Source: Viscum album (lineage: Eukaryota; Streptophyta; Magnoliopsida; Santalales; Viscaceae). From it: a DNA stretch of 64,000 nucleotides. The stretch spans positions 1,190,848,357 to 1,190,912,356 of the forward strand of contig OY728152.1 in NCBI GenBank assembly GCA_963277665.1, given 5' to 3'. Under the pieces are notes generated by a model. That model made no database searches. It was not told where the DNA came from and saw only the letters and a program-made list of their open reading frames with translations. Of the stretch, positions 39,325 through 51,059 are shown in pieces (positions within the stretch are counted from its first letter, which is position 1; every line of letters begins with the position of its first letter). Made by a program: the position numbers and the translations under genes.

Positions 39325-39500
39325 TGTTTCCAGCAGGGCTGGCCAGGAGGTTGTTTCCTAGAGGGCTAGCCAGTGTGGTACCACCCAACAGGGGTGGACA
39401 GAGCGGTACCATCTAGCAGGGATGGCCAGTGGGTTTCCATCCAGCAGGGATGGACAGTACATCGTTGTTCACTGAGCAGTACCATCCAGCTGGGATGGCC
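39325..39500. repeat. 28-bp minisatellite in 5' LTR B
   Basis: Units with the core CAGCAGGGATGGCCAG recur at about 39331, 39359, 39387, 39415 and 39442 (27-28 bp apart), separated by GGTACCATC-like spacers. Looser (C)TCCAG(C/T)GGG relatives continue to about 39790. The same array is in the 3' LTR near 46330, so it predates insertion. Confidence 0.8.
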
Positions 39501-40491
39501 AGAGCAGTTCCGAGTTTACCTCTAGAGGGGCTGGGATGTGGTCCCCGATGCCGGGTTTACCTCCAGCTGGGCTGGGCAGTAGTCCCCAATGACGGTTCTG
39601 AGACTCCCTCCAGTGGAGTACCCTTTTTCTGGATTGGGCATTGGGACTCATCGAGAAATTTAGCCGGGTCGCCCTCTAGTAGATTACCCTATTACAGGAC
39701 TGGGTAGTGTGGCACCCGTCGACTCTTGTCGGGTCTCCCTCCAGTGGGAACCCGTCGACTTCCAGGGATTACCCTCCAGCGGGGCTGCGCAGGGGGGTCT
39801 CCTATCGACTTTTAGGAGACCTCTCGACTACGGGGCAGTGACGAGGTGTGGCTTGAAGTTCCCCCATAACTCTCAAGTACGAGGGGTGCTTTTCCCATAG
39901 AGACACATCCTTGCGATGCGACCTAAAATCGTGCAGACGAGTCAGTGCCGCCCAAAGCAGATAGTTTTGAGGTGCGGTGATTTGATCCCTTGACTTGAAG
40001 TTCGTGGCAGACATGTGGGATGCTGGGCATTGATGGTGTTTACTTCTGGGACTGTTGGCAACTCAATTTCTTGGGTTGAGCTATGGGATGGAGATCCCCT
40101 TACGACCTTGTTCGGGATTCTTTTTTAGAATATGTATATGTATATACCTTTTTGCAGTACCCACTTCTTGGGTTTGGTTACTCTCCTTCGAGGAGAGGCG
40201 AATATGCGTGGGGTATGCCATGCTCTTTCTGTGTCTAGCTTCTCGTGGTTGGATGAGTCTAATCTCCTTCCATAGGTAGCGAAGACTTGACAGGAAGTTC
40301 ATCTTCTCACCATTTCTATCTCCTTGTGTCTGGATGAGTCTACCTTTTTTCCTCTTGTTGGGTTGAGCTAGACTCTTCACTGTACTCTTTACTTCACTTT
40401 CAGTTGTACTCTTTTACTTTCCCCTGTTTGATCTACTGCTCACCCTTAGGTGCCTAATTTGTTTCTCCCTCGAACCTTCGGGGTATCCTTC

Positions 40492-40509
40492 TGAGTATTT
40501 TTATACTCA
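40492..40509 (+). promoter_or_regulatory. Conserved LTR hairpin (5' LTR B)
   Basis: TGAGTAT-TTTT-ATACTCA, a perfect 7-bp stem with a T4 loop, followed by CCCCTTCTTGGGCTTTGCC. The same structure is found in LTR A and in the 3' LTR of B. Confidence 0.7.
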
Positions 40510-40996
40510 CCCCTTCTTGGGCTTTGCCTGCACTTGGTGTGCCCTTGCAGACGACGGACATGTTGGCCGTGACTTCAGCAGAGCTTAGGTGTCCAGGAGC
40601 TTGGACCGCGTGCGGTGGTCGGAGTCAAGTTCCAGGTGGGGGACCCTTCCAGATGTTTTTCTTTTGTTCACCTATTGTCAGGTTGTGGAACCTTTTCTCA
40701 TTGGGAGCATGTTTTTCCCCTTTTCTATTCATTGTACCTTCAGCTTTTACATTTTACTTTTAGAGGTCAATGCACTTTTGGTGGTTTATATATAGCAGTT
40801 TCCCTTTACTTTACTTGTCTTTTCTCTTTTACTCTGCACTTTTTCAATGAGTGTGCTGCATGTGTTTGTACAGGTACTTAGGAAAAGGCCTTTTCAGGTT
40901 ACTTTGCCTTCGGCGCTGGTCCCCAGCCCCGGGCCTATGGAGGCGGGCTTGGGGTAGTTGCGGCTCGAGCCTGGGTAGGGTCTGGTTATGAAAAAG

Positions 40997-41008
40997 TGGT
41001 ATCATAGG
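40997..41008 (+). promoter_or_regulatory. Primer binding site, tRNA-iMet type (element B)
   Basis: TGGTATCATAGG lies 3 bp after the 5' LTR and matches 10 of 12 positions of the plant initiator-Met complement TGGTATCAGAGC. It confirms plus-strand orientation. Confidence 0.82.
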
Positions 41009-41299
41009 TGGATCGTTCCTTGGGACGTTGTTCGGACGTCCCTAAAAAGGGAATTGGTTGGGATTTAGGGAAAAGGTGTTAACATGTCTCGAGAGCGGAT
41101 CTCAGGCCAGGGAGTCCAGTGATGGTGCGACAACCAACGTATCCATTCAACAGGACCCTGATAACCCGCTTGTCGACTCAGCATGCTGAGACACTTGTTA
41201 CAGGGAAAATTGGTTTGTGCATCACATCGGATTGAGTCTTTTACTTTCCTTCATGAGTCAGCTCCCCATTGTTGTTATTTTTGTGGTATACATATACAC

Positions 41300-42530
41300 T
41301 CATCTGATCGCAGAACTCCTTGACAATACTCAGGATTTTTCCGCAAAGACAGCCAACCAAGATACCAGCATTGGTTCACGACGATGACCCTGTGAGCTAC
41401 GAGGCCTCAGTCCAGGACCCATCATGTGAGCCCCCTTCTCCGGGTGGGCTGGTAGTATCACCCCCACCCGTTGAGCAGCAGACATCTCCAGCAGAGCCGA
41501 CTGAGCTTGAGCACAGGTTGAGCGCGCTCCGTGAGTTCCAGCGACAGATACCACTGAGGTTCAGTGGTGAGCCAGAACCTCATGCAGTAGAGGTTTAGCT
41601 AGAGACATTGGTTTGCATTTTTAGGCTTGTGCAGACGCCGAAAGATCTTATGGTGGCTTTGGCCTCCAACCTTTTCCGCGGAGCAGCTTGACATTGGTGG
41701 AGTCTGGTGAATCAGTCTCTTGACGAGTCGTCACTTTCGTGGGGAAACTTTCAGTTGTTGTTTCGTGAGGAGTTTTTCCCCTCCGAATTTTGCTCCGTTC
41801 GGATTCAGGAAATCCTTCAATTTCAGTAGGTAGGGATGATGGTGGCCGAGTACGCGGCTAGTTTCGCAGACCATGCACGATTTTACCCGAACCTGGTTCA
41901 TGATGACAACTTCCGAGTGCGAAAGTTTGAGTAGGGTATCTGTTGAGAGATTCATGCTGTCATAGTACCCTTGGGAATTTACACATATTTCGGGGTTCTA
42001 GAGAAGGCACTGGTGATAGAGAGCTTCATGTCACGGTCTAGAGTTGGTGGTGGCAGCAGAAACGTTGGAGCCGAGACGTCTGCCACAGCTAGCGGGCATC
42101 GGCAAGCAGAACCTCGACGCAAGTGGCTTTCAGAAAACCAGACTCAGGGGCGTGGTCGTACACCATAGTGGTGCCGGAGGGCACTAGTGCAGCTTGGAGA
42201 GAGTCAGATCTATGCTTGCGATGGGAGAGGTCACTTGGCACGAGACTGCCCGACCAGGCGCGCTGAGAACACTAGGAAGGCAGCAGGTGCACCACCATGA
42301 CGAAGGCAGCGCCGTGATCAGAGCAGCACCCAGAGAGGTGGTTCTAGCAGAGGAGAGGGAGGAGCTGGAAGTGGTGGAAGACCTTACGAGGTCTTCCCAT
42401 CACCACTAGGTATTCCACGTCAGGCTGCGGGAGATGACGGTTGGGACCGCAGATAACCGCAAGCTTTGGACATCTATGACCCTGTAGATCATGAGGTGAT
42501 AAGAGGTACGCTCTATGGATCTTCTCCTTT
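41300..42530 (+). pseudogene. Broken gag of element B with zinc-knuckle remnant
   Basis: The longest open part (41320-41598) contains DDDPVSYEASVQDPSCEPP and ends near REFQRQIPLRFSGEPEP, the region leading into the gag capsid domain. A stop follows, then the reading continues across further stops with HWWSLVNQSL and SWGNFQLLFREEFFP. This is the typical WW....L and W..F...F...FFP pattern of retrotrans_gag. Near 42205 a zinc knuckle reads IYACDGRGHLARDC: the CX2CX4HX4C form with the first Cys changed to Ile. An R/G-rich tail follows. At least four in-frame stops make it a pseudogene. The N-terminus resembles that of element A gag. Confidence 0.82.
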
Positions 42531-42670
42531 TTGCAGTATAATTTGTAGACTCTGTCTGTGAAATGCTTTTCTCCCTGCTCCTTGTTTGAGGTGTTACCAG
42601 GGTGACGTAGGGTGTCGGGTGTAACCCTGTGTTGGTAGAGTAGAAGGTGTGTAACCATCTTCTTTAGTCG

Positions 42671-42850
42671 ATGGTGTCGACTCCAACGCTCTTCGATTGT
42701 GTAAGAGAGTCTTGGTTGAGAGATATCGACTATGAAATTTTGCGTGACCAGATATCCTTGGGTGTTTCACCATATGGATATTCTGAAGGGGGGAATCACC
42801 GGGCCTTGTTCCAGGTGCGGGCGGTTATTCGAGTCGCGGCATGCGACGTA
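42671..42850 (+). pseudogene. RNase H-integrase linker remnant (element B)
   Basis: The reading STPTLFDCVRESWLRDID, then EILRDQISLGVSPYGYSEGG, resembles the linker between RNase H and integrase in gypsy elements (LF..IR..Q..D..I..I...). Element A carries a comparable stretch (FTPPLLQRVREE) next to its RNase H. Gag ends about 150 bp upstream, so protease, RT and RNase H have been removed between them. No catalytic residue is present. Confidence 0.55.
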
Positions 42851-42884
42851 AGGGTTCGGTCGGGGAGCTGAGCTACCGCCGAGA

Positions 42885-43167
42885 GCCTTCGGGCCGTTTG
42901 AGACCATGCAAAGGGATGGCGAGGCTTCCTACCACCTTTCCCTAACCTCAAAGGATGGTTTGGGTGCATAGAGTCTCCCGCGTGACTCACCTGAGAGGAA
43001 GTGTGCGTTCTCCTATGCAAGACATCGGTGAGGGAAGACCTCACGTGAACAGATCATATCCTTTGGTCTGTGTACGGTGGCGTAGAACTGTGCACGAGTT
43101 CTTCTGGGTACAGGAGAGCCAGGTGTGGGATTAGTACCCTGAGTTGTTTCGTGATTTTTCCTATTGA
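42885..43167 (+). pseudogene. Integrase C-terminus remnant (element B)
   Basis: Across frame changes the sequence reads FGPFETMQRDGEASYHLSL, then HVSRVTHLRG, then YPLVCVRWRRTVHEFFW, and ends YPELFRDFSY (43135-43164). Gypsy chromovirus-type integrases end in this order: GPF.i..rvG.vAYrL.LP, HVS.LrkY, iPlVkV.Wr....eEaTWE, YPeLF. The catalytic core is missing, so no integrase activity is possible. Whether a chromodomain was present cannot be told from this remnant. The 3' LTR follows 30 bp later. Confidence 0.7.
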
Positions 43168-43175
43168 GGACAAAA

Positions 43176-43194
43176 ATCTTGAAGTAGAGAATGA
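43176..43194 (+). promoter_or_regulatory. Polypurine tract region (element B)
   Basis: GAAGTAGAGAATGA directly before the 3' LTR is purine-rich and in the expected place for the plus-strand primer, though weaker than the usual uninterrupted tract. Confidence 0.5.
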
Positions 43195-43818
43195 TGTAAA
43201 AACACATTTTTTGCTGCGAAATACTTTGGAATATTCTTGATATTATTCCAGAGTAGCGCCTTCAGACGACATGAGATTCCGAGCCCCGGTGTGGCCGGAA
43301 TTAAATTTTTAGTTTGTTCACAGTAGACATGCCAAAAAATGGGGTAACTCCTAAAAGGAGTTTCGGATCAGAGATCTGAGTACATGGATGAGTCTGGAAT
43401 GGGGTGTTTACCTTAGGAATGACATAAAATATGTCAGTGAAGGACGTTTTGACCCCTCGCTCGCTATCAGAGTGTGGAATAGATAAATTAAATAATTAAT
43501 TTATTCGTTTAACAGCTTAACTCAAGTATCTATAAATGGTGGCTCAGATTTGAAAATCAAGGGCATCGTTGAGTTCGGAGCATTCCGTTTATCCTAGGAG
43601 GGGTGTAACTTTCGCGGGCGTGACCCGTCTGTGAAAAATGGCCCAAGGGGCGTTTTCGTAATTTGGCAGCCTTGGGCGTTCAGTTTTATAACTTTTTAAC
43701 GGGGCCTCAGATTAATGTTCTGAGACCACCGTTGTGCTCAGAACGCCGTGTTTACCCCAGGGGCACCCTCCTTTTTGTCTGCGTTGGGAGCGGAGTCGGG
43801 GGCGTGCCGGGCGGAGGG

Positions 43819-43839
43819 TTTAAGTGTTTCCTACTTAAA
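43819..43839 (+). promoter_or_regulatory. LTR hairpin near putative transcription start (3' LTR)
   Basis: TTTAAGT, 7-base loop, ACTTAAA; identical to the copy at 36800-36820 although the surrounding sequence has diverged. Confidence 0.45.
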
Positions 43840-44573
43840 CACACCCCTCCCTCTTCTTCTTCTTCTTCGCTTGGAAGGCGGTAGGCAGAAGCCCCCTCAC
43901 TCTCCTCCTCCACTCCAACGAGGCAGCTTCGGCGAGGTGCGGCCACTCCGGCGGGTCGACGGCGAAGCGTCGGGCTACGCCCATGAGGTAGGAGGTTTTG
44001 GTTTGCGTTTTCATTTCTGAACCTTTCTTTCAATTAAATTATATCATCGAATTTCCGTTGAATTTGAAATCAAATACCATGGTCTTGTAGTATAAATTAT
44101 GATCATTCAAACTCATCTTTTGGATTTAAAATTCGAGTCCCGTCGTGCTCACGGTCGTCTGTCGAAATCAGTGGGTTTTTGATGTTTTCTAGCCAGTTTT
44201 GGGGGTTCCGGCCGTCTAGCGCGGCGGTCCGGAAAGTTGGAGTGGCGGAGCAGTAGAAAAGGCCGGGTCAGCGGCGGAGGCTTCAGGCGGAAGGCGCGGC
44301 GGTGTGGTGTTCGGCTCAGGGACGGCGGCGCTGCGCGGGCTCAGTCGAAGGTGCGGGCTTCCGCGGCTCCGGGACGGCGTCAGGTGTCTCCTCAGGCAGG
44401 CGCTCCCCAGGCGGCGTCACGGGAGAGGCCAGCCGGCCGGCCGGACGGCGTGCAGGAGAAGCTGGGTTTGCATGACGCGACCTCGTGGGAGACAGAGACC
44501 CGCCAGCGGTGGGTATGTGCGTGGAAAACAGCCGACCGGCCAGCGCCGGTCTGTGGTCCCTTAAAAAAGGGCT

Positions 44574-44613
44574 TATAATAATAATATTATTATTATTATT
44601 ATGATTATTATTG
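44574..44613. repeat. (AAT)n/(ATT)n microsatellite in 3' LTR B
   Basis: Shorter counterpart of the tract at 37561, with one GAT interruption. Confidence 0.88.
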
Positions 44614-46319
44614 AAATGATTTATTTATCATAAATCATTCGTAGGGTGCCAGATTTGGGCACCGTCTACGGCGACACGTCTCTTAAATTGAGACAGAGAT
44701 TTTGAGATGGTCTTAGGAATTTTTAATTCCTGAGACAAGGGGCTCGGGGCGCGACACGATGTTAAGACTTTTGATTTTTTCCTGAGGGATCTTGTTTTGG
44801 ACAACGTAGACACGTCCGGCGTCTTTTTAGAGCACCATCAGTGGCGTTGTGACCCTGGCGTCAAGCCAGAGTTTTCCATTGTGGTTTCGGGCATTGATAC
44901 CAGAGTTGAGGGGTGGGCCCCACAGCCCGTCTTTTGAGCTGCGTGCAACATTTTGTAACTTTTTCATCGGATGTCCGTTAGGGGTGTGAAAGTAGTCGAT
45001 TCTAGGTGTTTTTATGAGGGAATTGCATTGGCGCAGTCTTCCCACTTTAATTCTGCACGCTGGTACGGGCCCCGCGAGGGCTATTTGGGTGTTGACGGTG
45101 ATTTTTCCAGCTTTATCACTGGGTGTCCATTTCAGACAAATGAATAGTAAAACTTGTGTACTTTTTTGAGAGGAACACAATGGTGGGAACCGTTCGTTGT
45201 GTTTTGGGACCGGGATGCGGGTCCCATGTAGCACCTTTCTTGTGTGGTGCACATGAATGCATCCTTTTTTCCGGATATCCGTTACACTGAAGTGAGCAGA
45301 CCTTTTGAAGTGTTTTCCCGAGGGGATCGCAATGGCGCGATGCGCCCGACTATTTTCGAGGCTGAGGATCAGGATCACAGGACGCCGTTTGGGCGTAAGG
45401 TGGTGTTGGTGACTTTTCTATAGGATATCCATTTGGGGTGAGTTACTGTCGATCTCGAGTGTTTTTTTTGCGAGGATTACAATGGTGTAATCTGTTCAGG
45501 CATGCGGAGCCTCTTGCGCTATCTTATTAAATGTGGATGCACGAAAGGTGTATTGGTGGAGGTTCTTCCTGCGGTGTTTGCATAGAACCCTTGGCGTGTG
45601 ATCGTGTTCACTCCTGGGAGAGTGATGTTGGCATTTTAAAGAGATTTGGTCGGCTGTGCCTTAGCCGTTGAGGTGGAAAGTTGGAGTTGTTACGTCACAT
45701 CTTCACGTTGACGTTGGGTTCCGTGTGCACGTTAGCCTTTTGGATGGAGACGTGGTATACTCTGCGATTATATGGGAATGATGGGAGGTACATGTGGATG
45801 TTGGTACCTGAGAATGTTTGTGCGCTTGGTTGGGGTTGACTTGGGTCCACACGTCGTGTGGGCCCCATGGGCGTGCCATGTTCTGCTTTGCGTAACATTG
45901 ACCTCTCACAACGTAGAGGGTCCCTCTGTTCTCATTTGTTGACCAACAAGGTTGAGTTTTCCCCTGGTCCTTTTCTCGTTTGTTGACCAGTAGATTTGAT
46001 TTTTCCCCTGGTTCTGTTCTCGTTTGGCCGACAGAGATGGTTTGGCCCCTCTATTTCTTCAGCTATGAGGGGTTTCAGTACCCTTCCCTTTTCACCGGAC
46101 TGCGACACCGTTCACGACTATGTGTTCTCGTACACCGTGGGTGTTTTCCCACTTTATGGGATGAGTTGTCTCAGTCCTCTTCGACAGTGACTCAGCGGAA
46201 TGGAGCGTGATCGCCCGGAGAGGCCCGAGGAGTTTCTCCCATTCCTTTGTGTTCCCTGGTAGAGTTTTTGTGGTATCGATGTGACCAAAACTTTACGTGG
46301 GCACCGATCCTCTACCTAG

Positions 46320-46500
46320 GAGGTTGTTTCCAGCAGGGCTGGTAAAGAGGTTGTTTCCAACAGGGCAAGACAGTGTGGTACCTCCCAGCAGGGGTGGCCA
46401 GAGCGGTACCATCCAGCAGGGATGGCCACAGGGTTACCATCCAGCAGGGATGGCCAGTACAACGGTGTTCAACGAGTAGTATCATCCAGCACGGATGGCC
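46320..46500. repeat. 28-bp minisatellite in 3' LTR B
   Basis: CAGCAGGG(A/G)(C/T)GG units 27-28 bp apart with GGTACC spacers, matching the array near 39331 unit by unit. Confidence 0.8.
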
Positions 46501-47490
46501 AGAACAGTTCCGGGGTTACCTCCAGCGGGGCTGGGAAGTGGTCCCCGATGCTGGGTTTACCTCTAGCTGGGCTGGGAAGTGGTCCCTGATGACGGTTCCG
46601 AGCCTCCCTCCAGTGGAGTACCCTTTTTCGGGACTGGGCATTTGGAATCGTCGACGACTTTAGCCGGGTCGTCCTCCAGTGGATTACCCTGTTATGGGAC
46701 TGGGAAGTGTGGCACCCGTTGACTCTTTCCGGGTATCCCTCTAGTGGGAACCCGTCGACTTCCAGGTATTACCCTCCAGCGGGGCTGGGCAGGGGGTCGC
46801 CTGTCAACTTTGAGGAGACCTCTCGACTGCGGGGCAGTGATGAGGTGTGGCTTGAAGTTCCCCCAGAACTCTCATGTACGAGGGGCGCTTTCACCCCTGA
46901 GACGTGTCCTTGTGATGCGACCTAAAACCGTGCGGGTGAGTCAGTGCCGCCCAATGCGGATAGTTTCGACGTGCGGCGATTTGAGCCCTTGACTTGAAGT
47001 TTGGGGCAAATGTGCGGGATGCTGGGCATTGATGGTGTTTACTTCTGGGACTGTTGGCGACTCACTTTCTTGGGCTGATCTGCGTGATTTATATCCCCTT
47101 ACGACCTTGCTTAGGCTTCTTGTTGAGCGTATTTATATGTATATAGATTTTTCTAGTACCCACTTCTTGGGTTGGGTTACTCTCCTTCTAGGAGAGGCGA
47201 AGACGTGTGGGGTATGCCACGTGCTTTCTGTGTCTAGCTTCTCGTGGTTGGATGAGTCTACTCTCCTTCTATAGGAAGCAAAGACTCGACGGGAAGTTCA
47301 TCTTCTCCCCATTTCCAGCTCCTTGTGTCTGGACGAGTCTACCTTCTTTCCTCTTGTTGGGTTGAGCTGGACTCTTTACTGTACACTTTACTGCACTTTC
47401 GGTTGTACTCATTTACATTCCCATGTTCGATCTACTTCTCACCCTTCGGTACCTCCTTTGTTACTCCCTTGAGATTTCGGGGTATCCTAC

Positions 47491-47508
47491 TGAGTATTTT
47501 TATACTCA
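47491..47508 (+). promoter_or_regulatory. Conserved LTR hairpin (3' LTR B)
   Basis: TGAGTAT-TTTT-ATACTCA, followed by CCCCTGCTTGGG. Stem and loop are identical to 40492-40509. Confidence 0.7.
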
Positions 47509-47992
47509 CCCCTGCTTGGGATTTTCCTGCACTTGGTGTTCCCTTGCAGACGAATAAAATGTTGGCCGTGACTTCAACGGTGCTTAGGAGTCCAGGACCT
47601 TGGACCGCGTGTGGTGGTCGGAGTCAGGTTATAAGTGGGGGAACCTTCCAATTGTTTTTCTTTTGTTTACCTGTTGCCAGGTTGTGGAACCTTTTCTGGC
47701 TGGGCACGTGTTTTTCCCCTTTTCTTTTCAGTGTACCTTCAGCTTTTCCTTTGAACTTTTAGAGGTCGATGCGCTTTTGGTGGTTTATATATAGCAGTTT
47801 CCATTTACTTTACTTGTCTTTTCTCTTTTACTATGAAATTTTTCATTGAGTGTGCTGTGTGTGTGTGTATAGGCACTTAGGAAAAGGCCTCCCCGAGTTA
47901 CTGTGCCTTCGGCGCTGGTCGCCAGCCCCTGGCCTATGGAGGCAGGCTTGGGGTAGTTGTGGCTCGAGCCTGGGTAGGGTCAGGTCGTGACA

Positions 47993-47997
47993 ATAAT
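47993..47997. repeat. Target site duplication of element B, right
   Basis: ATAAT directly after the final CA; identical to 36169-36173. Confidence 0.85.
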
Positions 47998-50900
47998 TAA
48001 GGACCAAATTATTAATATATTTTAAATAGGAAAGATATTTTATCACAAATACCATTTTCAAAAAGCTATCATGGATATTTATAATCCATATCAAATACAT
48101 AAATATATTTCATTAACTAATTAATTAACTTAAATACATTTTTATAGTAATATTAAATAAATATTAATGTTTTAAATTAATCTATTATAATTTTTTATCA
48201 TCATATCATCTGTTTCAAATATTAGCACTAAATCCCTATTATTTAAAACACCATAAACACTTTCACTGGTTTTAAATAATATTCTATAATCCCATGATAA
48301 TTTTCATAAAATATTAAGATTGAATTTAACACTTACTAAAAATACTCATTTGAAATTCCATTAAAAATAACACATTGATATGAAAAAATAACTAATGATA
48401 TATGAATTATTTATACAGATGAATGTTTTTAAATACCTTCCATTTTACAATAGGTTTTATCAAACTTACAAACCATTATATTCTTTAAAACATAATAAAT
48501 AATTATTTTAAAAGAAATTTTAAAACACATAAATCATTCCTACCCCATGTTCCATATGTGACTCCAAATAACACAAGAAATAAATATAATAAATTGATAA
48601 CTCTAGAGCCATTTGATTCCACTTGGAGAATTTTTTCTTCCCATAAACAAGATTTACTTACCATTATCTCATTTAATATAGAGTTTCAAGACCTAAAAAA
48701 CAATCACCTCTAGTAAAAATAATTTCCACTTTGAATTCTTTTAGGATAACCCCAATTATTCATTATAATTTCAAAATAACTATATAACCCTCTAACATGA
48801 ATTAAACCCCAAATTCAACATCTCAAATAGCATTTATAACAACCCAAAAGTAGTAAGGATTCTTAATCTGATTAATTTTGGACTACAACACATTCCTTAG
48901 TTTTTGAATCTAAGGTCACTCATTGTTCCAAAACACAGATCCCAGGGTAATGATTTACCTCTTCCTAAAAAAATTAAAGTTAAAATAATATTCATAATTA
49001 ACATTTTTTGTTCTTAATGCATATATTTGACTTAACAAAATTTAATACAAGAACTATAAATAAATGGGTCCCAAAATTTGGATTCCCACATTTTTAATTT
49101 ATTATTAAAATAAAATAAAATTGAATCCCACTATATGAAGAGTTGATAATAATTCACAACATATTTAACCTAAAATATATATAATATAAAATATATAGCA
49201 CCACAAATTTTGTAAATATTAATTTAAAAATCTTTTATTTTACCCAAAATTGTTAAAATATTAGATATTTAACATCTTCAAGACTCTATTGACCCTGAAT
49301 ACATTGAGGACCATCTGGTGTGTCATTATTATTACATTTATATAAAACATGGTACTCCCACACACATAGAAAACCAAATAGTGCTCTTGGGAGGGTGGGT
49401 ACTATGACTTAAATCACATGACAATAAAATGAATGTACAAATTAAAGAATGAAAAAATATCAATGCATAAAATAACACCAGTAGATATAAGAGTAGAATG
49501 ATTAATGAAAAATAATAAGAAAAACACATGTCACATAATCAAATAGAAAATATAAATAAAATTAAAATTTCATATTAATATTTAATCAATACAACACTCT
49601 TCATGATAGTATTGATTTTTTATAGGTATGTTCTTATAAATTGTATTTAAAAACCCATTAAAACCTATTTTACCACAAGAACCAATTATTTATGTGAATT
49701 TATTCAAATAAAATAAAATAAAATATTTATTCATCAAATAATTTCATTCTTAAAATTATATTAATGAAGTTCATGGAGGGAAAAAAGTATACCTCTAATG
49801 AGGTTGATCCAACTTTTTTTAGTCGATTAGTACTTAGGTAGGATTCCATCTTATGAAATGTCATCCAAAAGAATTGTTCATTTTAATGAGTGAGATAAAT
49901 AATTATAAGAAGGGGTTTCGTTAACATATCCTACAACATTTACTCAATAACCACATCCATCCATTTAATAATCCATAAATATGATTTTTTATATAACCAA
50001 CAATTCTCCTTAGAACCCAAATATTTCTTTTACATTAGATAATGAATGAGGAATTTCATATATATGTTATATAATTTTGTTCAAATTTATAATGTTTGGA
50101 ACATATATATATTTTATTTTTTTCAAATTTTAAATTAATTTTTTTAAACTCTATAAACATGATTGTATTATTTTTATCTAATCTTGATGGATTATGATAA
50201 TTGAATCCAAATTTCACTTAAATAATAATTTAATAATTAATTTTTATACTCATAAATAAAATTTATTAAAATTCTTTGTGATGTAGTTTAATCAACAAAA
50301 AATCAGGATGGGGTTATTGTGAACCCCATATGGTTTAGATTTACGGAAATTTTTATTAGAGTAAACATAATAATATATTATATTATAACCAATGGTCACA
50401 CACTAACCTCAATGTATTTTATACCTCATATCCCCTAGAAATACAATATAGTCGTTGATCATGTCTCAGACTAATTACTACATAACCTCCCAACCTAAAA
50501 GAAGACTCCACTATATAATGATAGCCTCATCATTAAATGAAAAAAACCATTGTTAGTTGAACGAAATTCTGATAAATTTCATAGTTTTTCCTATAGGAAT
50601 ATTTTAGTGTTGTACAATTATTATGTGATTAATAAATAATGTTATAAAATAAAAGAATAAGATATGAGATCTATGGGACACCATTAATTGTGTTTGTAAT
50701 TAAAATATTGTGTTTTTTGTTTTATATAGCTGTATGAGTGTCTCTTAATGGTATGATATATTAATTTGATGTAAGTGTATTATTGTTTTTATTGGATACA
50801 TTGGGGTGTGAAATAGTGTATTTATTGGTGTACCATTACATGGTTTATGAAAATGGTATTTTCATATATTGTTTAGAAGATATATTTTCATAAACAAATT

Positions 50901-51021
50901 TTCCAAAAGACTAAAAACTATAACATGATTAATTTTCATGTATTTAATAAATGATGTGGTTTTAATGGATAATTTCATAGTTCTAAATTAACATTTTAGG
51001 AGAATTATAGAATACATATAG
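47998..51021. other. AT-rich stretch without recognisable gene
   Basis: AT-rich DNA between element B and the CACTA transposon. Short readings only; no domain or terminal structure recognised. It is presumably continuous with the DNA left of 36174 before B inserted. Confidence 0.6.
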
Positions 51022-51024
51022 TAA
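51022..51024. repeat. Target site duplication of CACTA element, left
   Basis: TAA before CACTA; repeated at 62519-62521. CACTA transposases make 3-bp duplications. Confidence 0.85.
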
Positions 51025-51048
51025 CACTAGTGCAGAAAATGTTATTTA
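51025..51048 (+). repeat. Left terminal inverted repeat of CACTA
   Basis: 24 bp beginning CACTAGTGCAG, identical to the reverse complement of 62495-62518. The outer 8 bases, CACTAGTG, are themselves palindromic. Confidence 0.95.
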
Positions 51049-51059
51049 CATCGATTATT

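Larger units (their letters stand above)
36174..40993 (+). mobile_element. 5' LTR of element B
   Basis: 4820 bp, starting TGTAAGAACCCA and ending TTATGAAA (the 3' LTR has CGTGACA). In order it holds: an AT-rich start; a TTTAAGT/ACTTAAA hairpin at 36800; a CT-rich stretch (TCTTCTTCTTCTTCGCC); a GC-rich island to about 37540; an (AAT)n/(ATT)n tract; a 28-bp minisatellite near 39330; and the TGAGTAT hairpin at 40492. Open frames such as 36956-37618 (220 codons) lie in the GC-rich island and have no domain. Confidence 0.92.
36174..47992 (+). mobile_element. Complete LTR retrotransposon B (11.8 kb, deleted pol)
   Basis: Two LTRs (36174-40993 and 43195-47992) align over their full length and flank 2.2 kb. 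The element starts TGTAAGAACCCA, ends GGTCGTGACA, and is bounded by ATAAT on both sides. Inside are a primer site, a broken gag with a zinc-knuckle remnant, the linker that normally precedes integrase, and the integrase C-terminus ending YPELF. Protease, RT, RNase H and the integrase core are missing. It is therefore a non-autonomous deletion derivative of a gypsy chromovirus-type element. The LTRs differ every several bases by eye, so insertion was not recent. Confidence 0.92.
43195..47992 (+). mobile_element. 3' LTR of element B
   Basis: 4798 bp, starting TGTAAAAACACA and ending GTCGTGACA. Same internal order as the 5' LTR: hairpin at 43819, GC-rich island, (ATT)n at 44574, 28-bp minisatellite near 46330, hairpin at 47491. 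Differences are spread evenly, and many fit C-to-T or G-to-A changes. Confidence 0.92.
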
